In this document: piece after piece, positions 1 through 12,050 of the stretch | Layout of the letters: the number at the start of each line of letters is the position of its first letter | Position numbering within the stretch: position 1 is the stretch's first letter | NCBI GenBank assembly: GCA_023053685.1 | Contig: JALIGW010000001.1 | Span: 74,964,740-75,028,739 of the forward strand | DNA length: 64,000 nt | Direction: 5' to 3' | DNA from: Diadophis punctatus similis | Taxonomy: Eukaryota > Chordata > Lepidosauria > Squamata > Dipsadidae | Translations under genes and position numbers: made by a program | The notes under the pieces: model-generated | Told to the model about the DNA's origin: nothing | Seen by the model: the letters and a program-made list of their open reading frames with translations, nothing else | Databases searched by the model: none

Positions 1-79
1 CTTTGTATTCTTCTTAGAGTTTCAACATCTTTTTTACACTGTCACAATAAAAATTCGATGCAGTATTCCAAGTTTAGTC

Positions 80-366
80 CAGAGGTGGGTTCCTGCCGGT
101 TTGGACCAGTTCTATAGAACCGGTAGCGGGAACTTCCCCCCACCTGCCGAACCGGCAGTGATGGCTGGATGGACACCCCCCCGAACCAGTCCTCGGGCTT
201 GAAATCCATCCACCGGAGCCAAATTTATGTGAAAATAACGCTCTGCGCATGCGCATATCCTCCTGTGCATGCGCAGACCAGTTTAACCCCGGAGTAGTGG
301 GGAGTGGTATGCGAGTGTAGCAAGTGACCCTGAACTAGTAGGGAAGGTAAGTAGAACCCACTCCTG
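80..366 (+). mobile_element. hAT-type non-autonomous element, family H1
   Basis: Left end CAGAGGTGGGTTCCTGCCGG, right end GGTAAGTAGAACCCACTCCTG. The 8-bp flanks GTTTAGTC and GGATAGTC match at 6 of 8, so this is an older copy. Contains GCGCATGCGC at 245. No transposase. Confidence 0.75.
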
Positions 367-1565
367 GGATAGTCTTACCAAGGCATTATTAAATAAGAGT
401 TAAATATTGGTAAGCTACAATGCTAAAAGTCTCACCCTTAAAAATGGAAAAAGTATTGAAGGGGATGTCAACCCCATATTAAACTATAACAGTAAAGGGA
501 TCAGTCTCACCTACTCCATAACTTGTCATTAAATCAAATCCCCATAACCATGGCAAAATCAGCAAAAGGAGCATCATGGAACATCTAACAATGTGGAATA
601 GCTTGTATGGACATAGATGGTCCTGCAAATAATCTGGGCTGAAGCCACAGCTATGGGAAAAGCGATTACTGACATATGCAAGTGGCCACAGTTTACACCA
701 AATATTTACGCCAAACTTCAAAGAGATACAAACATTCTTCTCTGCAGGCCTCCAGTGCATGTATTTGTATAGTAGGTTCCATATATATAAGTGTTTCCAA
801 ACAGGTATGGTCTGATACAATACCATTTTCATGCAATGACATAAGAGCCCAGTTTTAATTGAATCTAATGCAACTGTGAATAGAACTATTTATATTCAAT
901 GTGCCAATGATTGTTTCCTTCTAAACACTACAGTGATTTTTTCTGCCTATGGCACTATGGCATCAATATCTGTGAATGACAGGTTCGAAGCGCACATGCA
1001 TTATTTCTCTTTCAAGCCAGTGAATGTACTGTAGTGGCTGTTGGCACTGACATACTACTTCATTATAAGACATAATTTTCTGGCTGAAGGCTACAATGTT
1101 TGGACATGGGAGTAATGGAAGTCCAAATGGCTATTAAACTGTAAGCTGAGTAGATATACAGTAGATGCTTTCCAAATAAAAGGTTATTTTTAGATAATTC
1201 AAATTAAAAGTGGGTTTCTTCTATGTAGCACCACCGCCATTGTGCTTTTGAATTATAAATCTTGATACAGCTTTCTAAACAAAGTGCTTTGTGCAAATGT
1301 GGAACAAGCAGGAAAAAGGCCGTATACTCATTCCTTCACTCGATTGTCATCCGATTTTCATGTGAAGATGAAATACGTAATACAGAAAATGCAAGTCAAT
1401 ACTCGAGGTTGTAACTTAAGAGGTGAAAGATAACTTGCTCTATCACCGTTCTTGCTTTTCTGAATTCTGCAATTTTTAAAACATGGACATATAATGTATC
1501 GAAAGTTTAGAATTCAGAATAAATTGAAGTTACTGGTATATCTCATTTTTTATCTGATTTCTTTG
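367..1565. other. Intergenic, nothing recognised
   Basis: AT-rich, no repeat family or coding exon that I recognise. Short ORFs in it lack codon or domain support. Confidence 0.6.
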
Positions 1566-1800
1566 TTTTTATTTATTTATTTCTTTATTTATTGAATTTA
1601 TAGGCTGCCCAGCTTGCCTAGAGTCTTACAATCAGTTAAAAAAAACAATATAAAACATTAAAATAATTAATAATAACATTACATTTGGTTTAAAATTGAA
1701 AAAAAATGGGAAGGAAGGAAGCAAGATTTCTTTACGTTTACTATAAGATTTAGAAGCTGCCCATCTTCTTTCCCAGAGGGAGCAAGTAAAATATAAACAC
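1566..1800 (-). mobile_element. L2-like LINE 3' end remnant
   Basis: An ATTT-rich start followed by TTATAGGCTGCCCAGCTTGCC and later GCTGCCCATCTTCTTTCC, both resembling the TCTATGCCGCCCAACTC phrase at the 3' end of the copies at 23864 and 57395. Strongly decayed; sequence to about 2150 may belong to the same element. Confidence 0.45.
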
Positions 1801-2189
1801 ATAAAAAGATAGTTTTAATCTTTTTAGGCAAAGATAGTTAAAATTCAAAGTTACAAAGACAGGAGGAGAGCCTTGAAGTTGCTAACCATCCCCACAGCTC
1901 TGTTCTCCTCTGTGACCCCCAAGCAATATGGTAGAGCCAGGCCTTCAGATATTTCCAAAAGGCCAGAAACATATATATGGAACAAAATCCACAGGTTTTT
2001 TTTGCAGTTCCAGCACTATTTCTCCCAACATATTCCTCAAGTTAAACAGGGTCATCTAAATCTCCAGAACAATATTTGGGAAATATATGACAGTACTTCC
2101 TGGAGAAAAATCTATTTGTATAGTTAGTAGTATAGTTGCTAAGTGTCAACACTGACTAGATAGCATCTCAATCAATCAATCAATTAATC

Positions 2190-2960
2190 ACGACAATATG
2201 GAAAATATTTGCATGGGCAAAAAACATAGGTCACAACATACACTTGGCTGACTGGGAGAGAACATGGAATATAAACTGCAAAATAACTAAGTCAACAGCA
2301 TACAAAGAGAATTATTATAAAATGTTTTATAGATGGCATTTAGCTCCATCAAGATTGGCCAAAATATACCCAAAAATGAATTCGGCTTGCTGGAAATGTA
2401 AAAAAGACGTACCGGTAGGTACCTTCTTTCATGCGTGGTGGTTGTGTCCCGAAGCAAAGGGCTATTGGAAAAAGGTGCATGCTTGGTTACAAGAAATTAC
2501 AGAGAGAATAATGGAATTTACCCCAGAATTTTTCCTGCTGGGAATAATGGAAAAACAACATCCAAAAAACATACAATATTTAATACTACATATTACAACT
2601 GCGGCAAGAATAACATATGCACAATATTGGAAAGACAATCAAATCCCACCAGAAAATATACTAATGGACAAAATATATAGATGTGCTGAAATGGACATGC
2701 TGACTATTCAACTCAAAGGACAATGCAACTCAGAATAGTACAAAACATGGACTAGATGGTACAACTGGACTAAAAAAAAGAGGAAAGACTGTGTGACAAC
2801 GTGAGAAGAAAACGAAGACAGAAGAGACTGTAAATTTATGATTTAATGTGCATAATTGAGATATAACAATGTTGTAAAAATGGGTGTAGATCTGTATCAA
2901 AATATTCAGATGTTTAATGAAGAAAAATAATAAAAAAAATTACAAAAAAAAAAAAAGGAA
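2190..2960 (+). mobile_element. L1 LINE fragment, ORF2 C-terminus
   Basis: An open frame at 2244-2738 gives 164 residues matching the L1 ORF2 C-terminal part: YRWHLAPSRLAKIYP, then a CX2C-X10-H-X4-C zinc-knuckle-like motif (CWKC...HAWWLC), then an AARITYAQYWKD block. It ends in a TAA-rich and poly(A) tail near 2960. Only about 770 bp remain, so it is 5'-truncated. Related copy at 23206. Confidence 0.8.
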
Positions 2961-2994
2961 AAGGGACAATTGGACAGAACCTCTTCCCCTAGCC

Positions 2995-3129
2995 CAGGGG
3001 TAGGCAAAGTTGGCTCTTCTATGACTCATGGACTTCAACTCCCAGAATTTCTGGGCCAATCATGCTAGCTTAGGAATTCTGGGAGTTGGAATCCACGAGT
3101 CATAGAAGAGCCAACTTTGCCTACCCCTG
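2995..3129. mobile_element. Foldback hAT-type element, family H3-like
   Basis: A 135-bp palindrome, arms beginning CAGGGGTAGGCAAAGTTGGC, with perfect 8-bp TSD CCCTAGCC on both sides (2987-2994, 3130-3137). Inserted just after the L1 tail. Confidence 0.9.
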
Positions 3130-3137
3130 CCCTAGCC

Positions 3138-4009
3138 CTTTATTCTGATTTCAGTTCTGTTATTAATTGAAAAGTTCTGATACAGTTAAAGCCTTTTACC
3201 TTTAGCCATGCTTAAATCTGCCTCATTAGTTTTAGAAGCAGATCAGATGCACTTCAAAAAAACAGGTGTAAACATGTTTTCCTAGAAACATCCCTTTGGA
3301 TCTATACAATTTTATGCTTCTCAGCAAGTAACTAAGGACATAAATAAGGCTAACATCAATTTGAGCCAAGTGTGGTCTTCATATTTACATCCGCGGTACA
3401 TTTTGCAACAGCTCAACAGATGCATATTGATGCATTCTGATTGTGAAAATCATTATCCTTCTATGAGAGGTTCTCTCTGATTGTGACTGTCAAAGATTGG
3501 AGAGATACAAAGTGATTGCCTTATAACAAGGGAAGTAAGAAAAGAGGAAAAAATATTTTTGGAACAACAGTGCTTTCCTCAAGGTAAGCAGTAAATTATG
3601 CTTACTGAATTGAAATAAAATGCAGTGTTCTAAGAAAAACAAACCAATAAAAAAGCAAACAAATCTCATATAAATAATAAGATTTGGGGATTTTTGCTTT
3701 GTATATATATTCAGTGAAGTATTTCTCTGTCTTTTTATCAGATGTTTGTTTCTGGCTTGCATGAATTAATTACAAAGCTACCCGTTACAGTCCAGCATTT
3801 AAAAAAAAATCTTTTGTAGGTTAAAAAAAAATCCCAATTCTTTATTTTCTGTTTGTGGAAACCACTTTAGTTTTCCTGATCTGTGGCTTTCTCTCCAGTT
3901 TCTTTCTTCCAGATATTCACACGGTCTCTTGAAACTCCATTCTCACACTGTGGACAGTCCCATGGTCCACAGCCAACACTCCAAGTTCTTTAGCAACCAG
4001 ATTCCGTAC
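3138..4009. other. Intergenic, nothing recognised
   Basis: No supported exon or repeat. The minus-strand 90-codon frame at 3490-3762 is hydrophobic and AT-driven and matches nothing I know. Confidence 0.55.
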
Positions 4010-4115
4010 TCAGTAAGGAGAGTGTCTATGGAGATTCTCAGTCATCCAGATCATGATTGTCCCAAAGGTGCTTTTTCAAGAGGTAACTGGACTTTCTGGT
4101 TTTTCTTTGAAGACT

Positions 4116-4702
4116 TTTTTTTAATACTTTATTATTGTCATTGTATGAATATACACAGTATACCCATACAACGAAATTCACATAAAGCCTAAAGACCAGA
4201 CCCAACACACATAACAATCCCAAAAATATGCCCCACCCGCCACAAATTCCCCACCCTGAACCACCCAAACATCCACACAACAGACCAAGTAATACTGTCC
4301 AACCGCTCACTGATGGTGACCCTTTAGTTCATTGTTAAGTGCAATTATAGCTCTGGGATAAAAACTATTCAGAAAACGTGTGGTCCGAGTTTTAATTGTT
4401 CTGTATCTTCTGCCAGAAGGCAACAGTCCAAAAAGATTGTAAGCAGGATGGGAAGAGTCTCTGAGAATGTTGTACAACTTCCTAGAACAGCGAGATGCGA
4501 AGATATTGTCCAGGGCTGGTAGCTGGAGCCCAATGATATTCTGGACAGTTGTGATGATTCTCTGTAGAGCTTTTTTGTCTGCTGCAGAGCTGCTCCCATA
4601 CCATGCTAGAATGCTATATGTCAGGACACTCTTAAAGGTGCTGCGATAGTAGGACAGCAGTAGATGCTGAGATAGATTTATCTTCCTGAGCATTCTCAGG
4701 AA
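4116..4702 (-). mobile_element. L2-like LINE, RT C-terminus and 3' end
   Basis: The minus-strand frame at 4307-4693 gives 128 residues with the L2/CR1-type reverse transcriptase C-terminal pattern: SVLTYSILAWYGSSS, KKALQRIITTVQNIIG, LPSGRRYRTIKTRTTRFLNS. The 3' end at the left has TATTATTGTCATTGTATG on the plus strand, typical of L2-type ends. Confidence 0.75.
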
Positions 4703-4706
4703 GTAT

Positions 4707-4785
<79 letters not shown>

Positions 4786-4819
4786 TTCATTCATTCATTC
4801 ATTCATTCATTCATTCATT
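4703..4819. repeat. (TTTA)n(TTCA)n microsatellite
   Basis: About 85 bp of ATTT units followed by about 30 bp of ATTC units, directly at the 3' end of the CR1 copy to its right. Confidence 0.97.
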
Positions 4820-6230
4820 TTGTCAAGTACATGTTAGGAATATACATAGATATAACATTATTTATATACATAAGATGGGTACTGATAAGAGGGAACATTA
4901 GGACAGGGATGGTAGGCATGCTGGTGCACTTATGCATGCCCCTTACCACTTAGGAATCAGGTGAGGTCAACAGTGGACAGTCTGAGGGTAAAGTTTTGGG
5001 GGTTTGGTGACGAAACCACAGTCAGGTAGTGAGTTCCAGGCATTAACCACTCTGTTGCTAAAGTCGTATTTTCTATAGTCAAGTTTGGAACGGTTCACTT
5101 TGAGTTTGTATCTGTTGTGTGCTCGTGTATTGTTGTGGTTGAAGCTGAAGTAGTCATTGACAGAAAGGACGTTGTAGCAGATAATTTTATGAGTTATGTT
5201 TAGGTTGTGCTGAAGGCGACGTAGTTCTAAGCTTTCTAAGCCCAGAATTTCGAGTCTGGTTTCATAAGGTATTCTGTTTCTAGTAGAGGAGTGGAGGACT
5301 CTTCTCGTAAAGTATCTCTGGACACTTTCTAATGTATTTATGTCCGATATGCGGTGTGGGTTCCAGACAGATGAGCTGTATTCGAGGATTGGTCTGGTGA
5401 ATGTTTTGTATGCTCTGGTTAGTAGTGTGATATTACCGGAGAAGAAGCTACGTAGGATTAGGTTAACAACTGTTGAAGCCGTTTTGGCAATGTTGTTGCA
5501 GTGGGCTTTGGCACTTAGGTCATTTGATATGAGTATTCCAAGGTCTTTGACAGAGTGAGGGTCGTCTGCAAGGTCTTGTCTATTCAACTTGTATTTAGTG
5601 TTCTGGGTTTTTTTGCCAATGTGTAGGACAGAGCATTTGTTGGTTGAGATTTGGAGTTGCCAGATGTTTTACCATTCTGGCACAAAGTCAAGGTCTTTTT
5701 GGAGGATAGCAGTGTTGTTGGTGGTGTTGAAGAGTTTTACATCATCGGTGAAGAGAACGCAGTCGCTTGTAATGTGATCACAAAGGTCATTTATATAGAG
5801 TATGAAGAGTGTGGGTCCTAGTACGCTGCCTTGGGGTACACCGCTGTTAACAGGAACGGGATTTGATAGGGTGCTCCCTATTTTGACCACTTGTTATCTG
5901 TTTGACAGGAACGCAGTTATCCAGTCATGTAGGGGTCCAGTGATGCCGTAGGATTTCAGTTTCAGAAGTATTGTGAACCACTGAGTCGAAGGCTTTACAG
6001 AAGTCTATGTAAACTGTGTCTATTGTTTTGCCCTGGTCAAGTTTTGAGGTCCATACCTTCTTCACAAGCATGTTAACATTCATAGTCCATGAGAGGTCCT
6101 CTGAGATATAAATACCCAGAAATTTAAAACTACCGACCCTCTCTACCTCCTTGCCATTTATATGCAATGGTAAATGTACATCTCTCTTCCTCCTGAAGTC
6201 AATTATCAGTTCTTTAGTTTGACTTCTTCT
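4820..6230 (-). mobile_element. CR1-type LINE, ORF2 3' half, broken
   Basis: Three frames (6167-5925, 5890-5669, 5587-4967) carry reverse-transcriptase pieces in order: FKFLGIYISEDLSW-like start, GVPQGSVLGPTLFILYINDL, a FTDDV catalytic box (normally A/V-DD, so altered), SSSVWNPH, RRVLHSS and FSNRVVNAWNSLP. Frameshifts and stops separate them. The 3' UTR contains GTGCATAAGTGCACCAGC-like sequence shared with copies at 34885 and 55290. Confidence 0.85.
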
Positions 6231-6370
6231 TGGAGGAGAAGCGAAAAGTCTTCAAAGAAAAACCAGAAAGTCCAGTTGCCTCTTGAAAAAGCACCTTTAG
6301 GTCAGTAAGGAGAGGCTCTCTGGAAAGTAGTTATTCCAGAATTCTCAGTCAGAATTCCCGGTCAGTCCTT

Positions 6371-6591
6371 TTTGGTGCAGCGGTTAGAGGGAGTACTGCA
6401 GGCCACTTTAGCTGACGGTGATCCGCAGGTCAGCGCTTCAAATCTCACCAGCTCAAGGTTGACGCAGCCTTCCATCCTTCCGAGGTAGGTAAAATGAGGA
6501 CCCAGATTGTTGGGGGCAATATAAATATACATTGCCTACTGGTGTAAACTGCTTAGAGAGTGCTTGCACTGTGAGGCGGTATATAAATGTC

Positions 6592-6639
<48 letters not shown>

Positions 6640-6650
6640 AATAATCTGGG
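6371..6650 (+). mobile_element. Sauria SINE with (CAA)n tail
   Basis: Head GGTGCAGCGGTTAGAGGGAG, B-box-like CGCTTCAAATCTC, middle CCCAGATTGTTGGGGGCAAT, and tail GAGGCGGTATATAAATGTC followed by about 50 bp of CAA repeats. Confidence 0.85.
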
Positions 6651-7596
6651 AACTGCAGTCCCAAATCATCCAGACCACATTAACTTGGGGAGACGAGACT
6701 TTCTTAGTCCCATCTATAGTTTAATACTGGGTATCTTACACTGAAAACTATTGGAAGTTTCAACTAAACTGGAAGGCTATATACATTTTCTCCATTGGAA
6801 GTAATTATTGGAGGTGCATAGATCTATCACTAAAAGCCTTAGCAGTTGCTGCAGGTTCAAGATCCAGTTCAAAATTAGGCCCTTCCCATGGTAATTTCTT
6901 CATGTTTTGAAGTTCTGGAAACTTTTTAAATGGATTCTTTCAGAGGTGGGGAATGTTAAAAGTTTAGCAAAGGGTAACACTAAATTCAAAAGCTTCCCCT
7001 ATTTTTCTTGTTTCAGATTAGGCTGTCATTTTTCCTAATAATGGGATTAATTTTCTACATCAGGAAGACATTATAGTAACAATCGTGTGAAATTAAGCTC
7101 CCAGTGCTTTTAATAGATGCTGCACCAAAACAATAAGTCCAGCATTTCTTTTTTATGAGCCTGATGGAATTACAATATTTATATATTTAGACTTATTTCA
7201 GATATATTATAAAAATAAATCTCCACTAGCTTGATTCTATTCACTTATTTTGGAGACTGTCTACCTATTTTACAAACTATATCTGATGAATCTGTTAAAT
7301 GTTGATGCTAAGACTCCAAGAGCTACAATGTTTACACCAGGTATTACCTGCAGGGATTTATCCTACATAATCTGATTTTATGAGGAAAATCAAGGTTTGG
7401 ATAACAAGACTTTTGGATTATATAGTAAACTTGTATGTTGACAAACATAAACCAGCGATATTAGCTTTGTTAATAGACAAAAAAGCTTTTGATACACTTC
7501 AGATAAAGTTTTAACCTCAAATGTTGTGGAAGATTTGATTTTCACACAATTTATGTTTGGGCTATAGTTTATTATATTTACACTTCTGTTCATATA
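6651..7596. other. Intergenic, nothing recognised
   Basis: AT-rich; no supported repeat or exon. Confidence 0.55.
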
Positions 7597-7766
7597 ATTG
7601 ATTGATTAATTATATGCCATCAAATTGCTGTTGACTTTTAGCTACCATATACATAGATGTTCTCCAAGAGTATCTGTCCCAACCTAATGTGTTAGATCTT
7701 CTAATGATGCTCTTCTAGCTACTGTAACGGAAACAATCCACCTTGCTGCTGGTTGTCTTCTTCCCA

Positions 7767-7932
<166 letters not shown>

Positions 7933-7989
7933 ATCTATTATCCTACTTTTACTATTTTTAAAAATAAATCAAAACAGTGAACATACCTA

Positions 7990-8550
7990 CGAGGGTGAGT
8001 CAAAACGTAATGCCATTTTCTTTAGGACAGGTATAATTACCAACACAGGAACATGTAGCATACATCAAAATGAACCTAGTCCTCTGTGGATCACATCCCT
8101 ACTTCTCAACATAGCCACCGTTTCTCTCAATAGCAATGTTCCACCTTCGAATGAGAGCATGTATCCCTGTCTCATAAAATTTTGTTGACTGTTCTTTGAG
8201 CCACTTCTTCACTGCAGTTTTCACTTCCTCCTGGAATAATGTTTGCCTCTCAAACCCTCTTCTTTGGCCCCATGTTAGAGGGTTTGAGAGGCAAACATTA
8301 TTCCAGTGACGAGGAAGTGAAAACTACAGTGAAGAAGTGGCTCAAAGAACAGTCAACAAAATTTTATGAGGCAGGGATAATGCTCTCATTCGAAGGTGGA
8401 ACATTGCGATTGAGAGAAATGGTGACTATGTTGAGAAGTAGGGATGTGATCCACAGAGGACCAGCTTCATTTTGATGTATGCTACATGTTCCTGTGTTGG
8501 TAATTATACCTGTCCTAAAGAAAATGGCATTACTTTTTAACTCACCCTCG
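7990..8550. mobile_element. Mariner element rearranged head to head
   Basis: TA TSDs at 7988-7989 and 8551-8552 and termini CGAGGGTGAGTCAAAA / ACTCACCCTCG. The two halves are inverted copies of about 265 bp around a centre near 8270. The right half encodes a mariner transposase fragment (RGKHYSSDEEVKTTVKKWL). Both halves carry the same 3' transposase segment, so the element cannot encode a full enzyme. Confidence 0.85.
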
Positions 8551-9296
8551 TAATATTCCTATCTTCTCCAATTTTCCCTGAAACAACAACCCTATGAGGT
8601 AACTTGGGCTGAGAGAAAGTGATGGTCTTTAAGTTGCCAGTTTTAATGCCTAAGATGAAGTTAGAACTCCATGTTTCCTGGTTGCTAGCCTGGTGCCTTA
8701 ACCATTAATTCAAACTGGATCTCTTTCTTCATCTCCACTGTACCCAGCATTATAGACTTTTCCAGAGTGTTAGTTCTTTGCATAATATGTCCAAAATATG
8801 ATAATTTGAGCTTGGTTATTAGTATCTTAAGTGTGAACTCTGGAGTAATTTGTTTGATGGACCATTTTTTGGTTTGTTTTATCAGCTGGCTCTATTCTCA
8901 GGAGTCTTCTTCAACATCAAGGATCAAAAATGTCAATCTTCTTTTTATCCTGCTTCCTGAAAGTCAAGGGAAAACTACCGTCTGTGTGATTCTGATCTTT
9001 GTAGATACAGTCACATCCTGGTAATTGAATATTCTTTTCAAGGCCTCCTTGTTTACGCTACCAAGTGCTAATATGTGGCATATTATTTGACTGCTTCTTC
9101 CTTTACATAGTTGGTTCTAAAAGCAGAAGCTATCAACAATTTCCATATCTTCATGTCAGTTTTAAAGCTGATTGGATTACCTGTTGTCATTACTTTTGTC
9201 TTCCTTGTATTCAGTCTTAGTCCCATTTTTTTTCCTAAGCTCCTTGACTCTCATTAATAAAGCTTGCAGATCATTTGCATTTTCAGCTAAGGGGTG

Positions 9297-10229
9297 AAAT
9301 GCTTCCGGTCTGGACCAGCTCCGGCGGACTGGTAGCGATGGCCACCCATGCTTCGCCGAACTGCCAGCGATGGCTGGCTGGCCACTGCCCCGTACCGGTC
9401 TGCTGCTCACCATTTGCTCGCCCTGCAAGCAGATGTCCTGGCACTGCACATGTGGTAGGATGCGAGTCGCACCAGAAGAGGGCTGTGGGAGATGCAGTGC
9501 GCATGTGCAGCAGCCCCGGGACATCAGCTTGCTGTTCCCCGCCTTTTTGGCGTGGCGCGCTCTGCTTCTGCGGGGCCTTTGGCCGACTGCTGCCACTCTC
9601 AGACTCAGCCCCATAGCAGCAGCAGCAGCAGGTAAGGTGATGGTGGCGGAGGGAGAGGAAGACCTGCTGTGCCTCGGGTCCCGAAGGGTAGGGCGTGCTC
9701 TTGTCTGGGCTCTCCGCCATCCCAGAACTGCATTGTGCTGGGGAATTTTCCTGTGCAGCCGTGGTGGGGGTAGAGCCACCCAGCGAGGCTTTGAGCATGG
9801 GTCGGTGTGGGGTGTGGAGCTTCGAGGCTGGGAAGGGCTCCACATGCTTTCCTGCGTTCCATGTGGCCAGCTTGCGAAGGCAGGCAAGTGGAAGGCCACG
9901 TGGAAGGCAGGAAGGCATGTTGGGGTGGCAGGGAAGGGTGGTAGCATCTTACTCCCTTCCCCGCAGCCCTGCTATGCTTGGAGGCCTTCCACGCGGCCTT
10001 CCCGGCAGTCACCCACGCCCGCTTGCCTTCCGAAGTCGGCGTCCAGCCTGTGATGGGAGAAGTGCCATTTCTGGTCAGGCCCGGCCAGTGAGTGGGTGGG
10101 TGGCCCTTGGGGGAGCCGCAGCAGCTGTATTGGGGCTAAGAGGGGTGGCGGCAGGAGAAGGAAGAAAGCGAACAGTGGCTGTGGTGAAATCGGAAGGTCA
10201 CTCTCCTGCTCCATTTTCACTTCCTAGGT
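9297..10229. other. GC-rich block of uncertain origin
   Basis: A sharp change to high GC with CpGs, beginning GGGGTGAAATGCTTCCGGTCTGG, which resembles the start of family H1, and ending at the H2 element. Overlapping long ORFs on both strands are due to composition. I could not find the right terminus or a TSD. It might be a long H1 relative or a diverged larger transposon. Confidence 0.5.
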
Positions 10230-10540
10230 CCGTGATGGCAAACCTATGGCATGTGTGCCACAGGTGGCACTCAGTGCCCTCTCTGGGGGCACGCGAGCCA
10301 TCGCCCCAGCTCAGCTCCACCGCATGCGCGTGCATCTCCTGCCGGCCAGCTGGTTTTTGGGTCTCTGCCATGCATGCGTGGGGGTGCAGCGCATGTGGGA
10401 GATGCGTGTGCATGCAGAGAACTGGGGCGCACATGCAGGACTCATGGGTGCATGTGTGTGGGGTCATGGGCGCATTGCATTATGGGTGTGTGTGCGCGCG
10501 CGCTTCCAGCACTCGGTGCTGAAAAGGTTAGCCATCACTG
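10230..10540 (+). mobile_element. hAT-type element, family H2
   Basis: Left end CCGTGATGGCAAACCTATGGC, right end GGTTAGCCATCACTG, flanked by TCCTAGGT and TCCTGGGT (7 of 8). Related copies at 20937 and 53420. Confidence 0.8.
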
Positions 10541-10652
10541 TCCTGGGTCATTTCAATGGCAAATCATTTTGATTTTGTGGGTCTCTGAAAGGGTTTGGGG
10601 GACCCCACCAGATGTTCTATGACCACATTTTAAGAAACATTAGAATACAGTA

Positions 10653-10981
10653 CAGGTAGTTCTTGCTTATTGATGGTTAATAAAATGTTGTTGTAAAGCA
10701 CCATGTCACGTGGCTGCACTGACTTACAATGATAGCTGTAGCGATTCCAGTTGCTGTTGTTAGGCAATTCCACGCAGTTGCAGCCTCCCATAGTCACACT
10801 ATCATCATTGGCGACTTCTTGCCAGTTTTCCCACTGACTTGGCTTATTGGAAGCCTGTGGTGATTGCAAATGGTAGTCACTTGAATGTGGAGATGCTTGA
10901 CAGTTGGACCTATGAGGACCAATCATTTAGCGTTGTTGTATCTCCGAACCATTTAACAAGTGGTTGTTTGAGGACTAACTG
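10653..10981. mobile_element. Mariner-type MITE, family M-B
   Basis: Ends CAGGTAGTTCTTGCTTAT and GGTTGTTTGAGGACTAACTG between TA dinucleotides. Diverged member of the family seen at 40384, 41540, 47611 and 53917. Confidence 0.7.
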
Positions 10982-11820
10982 TATAAGCAGAAACTTAGAT
11001 CATCGAGTGGTATACATGGATATAATAAATGCTAAATTGGGCAGGATCATGGAGTTGTTTTCAATAAAGTTTTAACAGGTGTTTGAGAATACAAAGTAAC
11101 CCTGCATCAAAATGTAGAAGCATTTGGAAATAAAAAAAATACAGTAAATCAGAGTCTATAAACTGAGCAGCAAAAATTTATGGCACAACCAGGTTTCTAA
11201 GAATAACAATAAGCAAGGCTGGATGTGGTGTAGTATTAGATAAACAGGGAACCATACAGTACAGTGAGTTCGTTCTGACTTGAGGGGCCTCAATAAATGT
11301 GAAAATTTATTAATGCATTTCATTTAATGCTTTCAAAGAAAAACACATCCCTGAGAATTTTCAATAAATGTATTTCAAGGAATTTTTCAAGCAGTAGAAA
11401 TTATTGTGAAACAAATGGCTATAGTTAGTTCAGGAAGAATCCCAACCTGCTGTTTAGAAATAATGGTGATATTTAATTATACAAAATTACAAATTAGAGT
11501 TTCAGTAACTCTTTCCCCTTTCTTAGGGCTTACATGTTAAAACCAAATAAAATGTTTTTTAATGATTTATTTAAATACTTTATATAGCCGTCCAGTTCAT
11601 AGCAGTGATTCTGGTTGACAAATTTTAAAAATATAATGATACCTGTTGAAAGAAAATTAAACTCTTATCTAATTAACAGAAAATACATTAATTACATTTA
11701 TATTCTGCGAGAATGTTTAAAATGGGATTGAAAAATAACCAGAAAATAACCATTCTGTATTGGTTAAAAGTTTCTTTAACTACGGTAGTTGCTAAGTCTA
11801 GTTTAGAGTTTGTGACAAAT
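10982..11820. other. Intergenic, nothing recognised
   Basis: AT-rich sequence with no supported exon or repeat. Confidence 0.55.
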
Positions 11821-12050
11821 GAGCCATGGTGGCGCAGTGGTTAGAATACAGTATTGCAGGCTAATTCTGCCAACTGCCAGTAGTTTAGTTCTCATCGGCT
11901 CAAGGTTGACTCAGCCTTCCATCGTTCCGAGGTTGGTAAAATGAGAAACCCAGATTGTTGGAGGCAATATGCTGACTCTGTAAACCACTTAGAAAGGGCT
12001 GTAAAGCACTATAGAGCGATATATAAGTCTAAGTGCTATTGCTATTAACT
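11821..12050 (+). mobile_element. Sauria SINE
   Basis: Head GGTGGCGCAGTGGTTAGAAT, middle CCCAGATTGTTGGAGGCAAT, tail GTGCTATTGCTATTA. Near full length. Confidence 0.87.

Larger units (their letters stand above)
4010..6314. mobile_element. Foldback unit interrupted by LINEs
   Basis: Outer 13-bp direct repeats TCAGTAAGGAGAG at 4010-4022 and 6302-6314. Inside them are inverted arms of about 55 bp (4064-4117 and 6244-6298) that contain CTTTCTGGTTTTTCTTTGAAG and its complement. The middle is filled by an L2-like and a CR1 fragment. Reads as a foldback element into which LINEs inserted. Confidence 0.6.

Noticed and set aside
9177..10622. Several long ORFs on both strands (up to 275 codons)
   Set aside because: They overlap in many frames in a GC-rich block with few stop codons, show no domain, and run into repeat sequence. 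They follow from composition.
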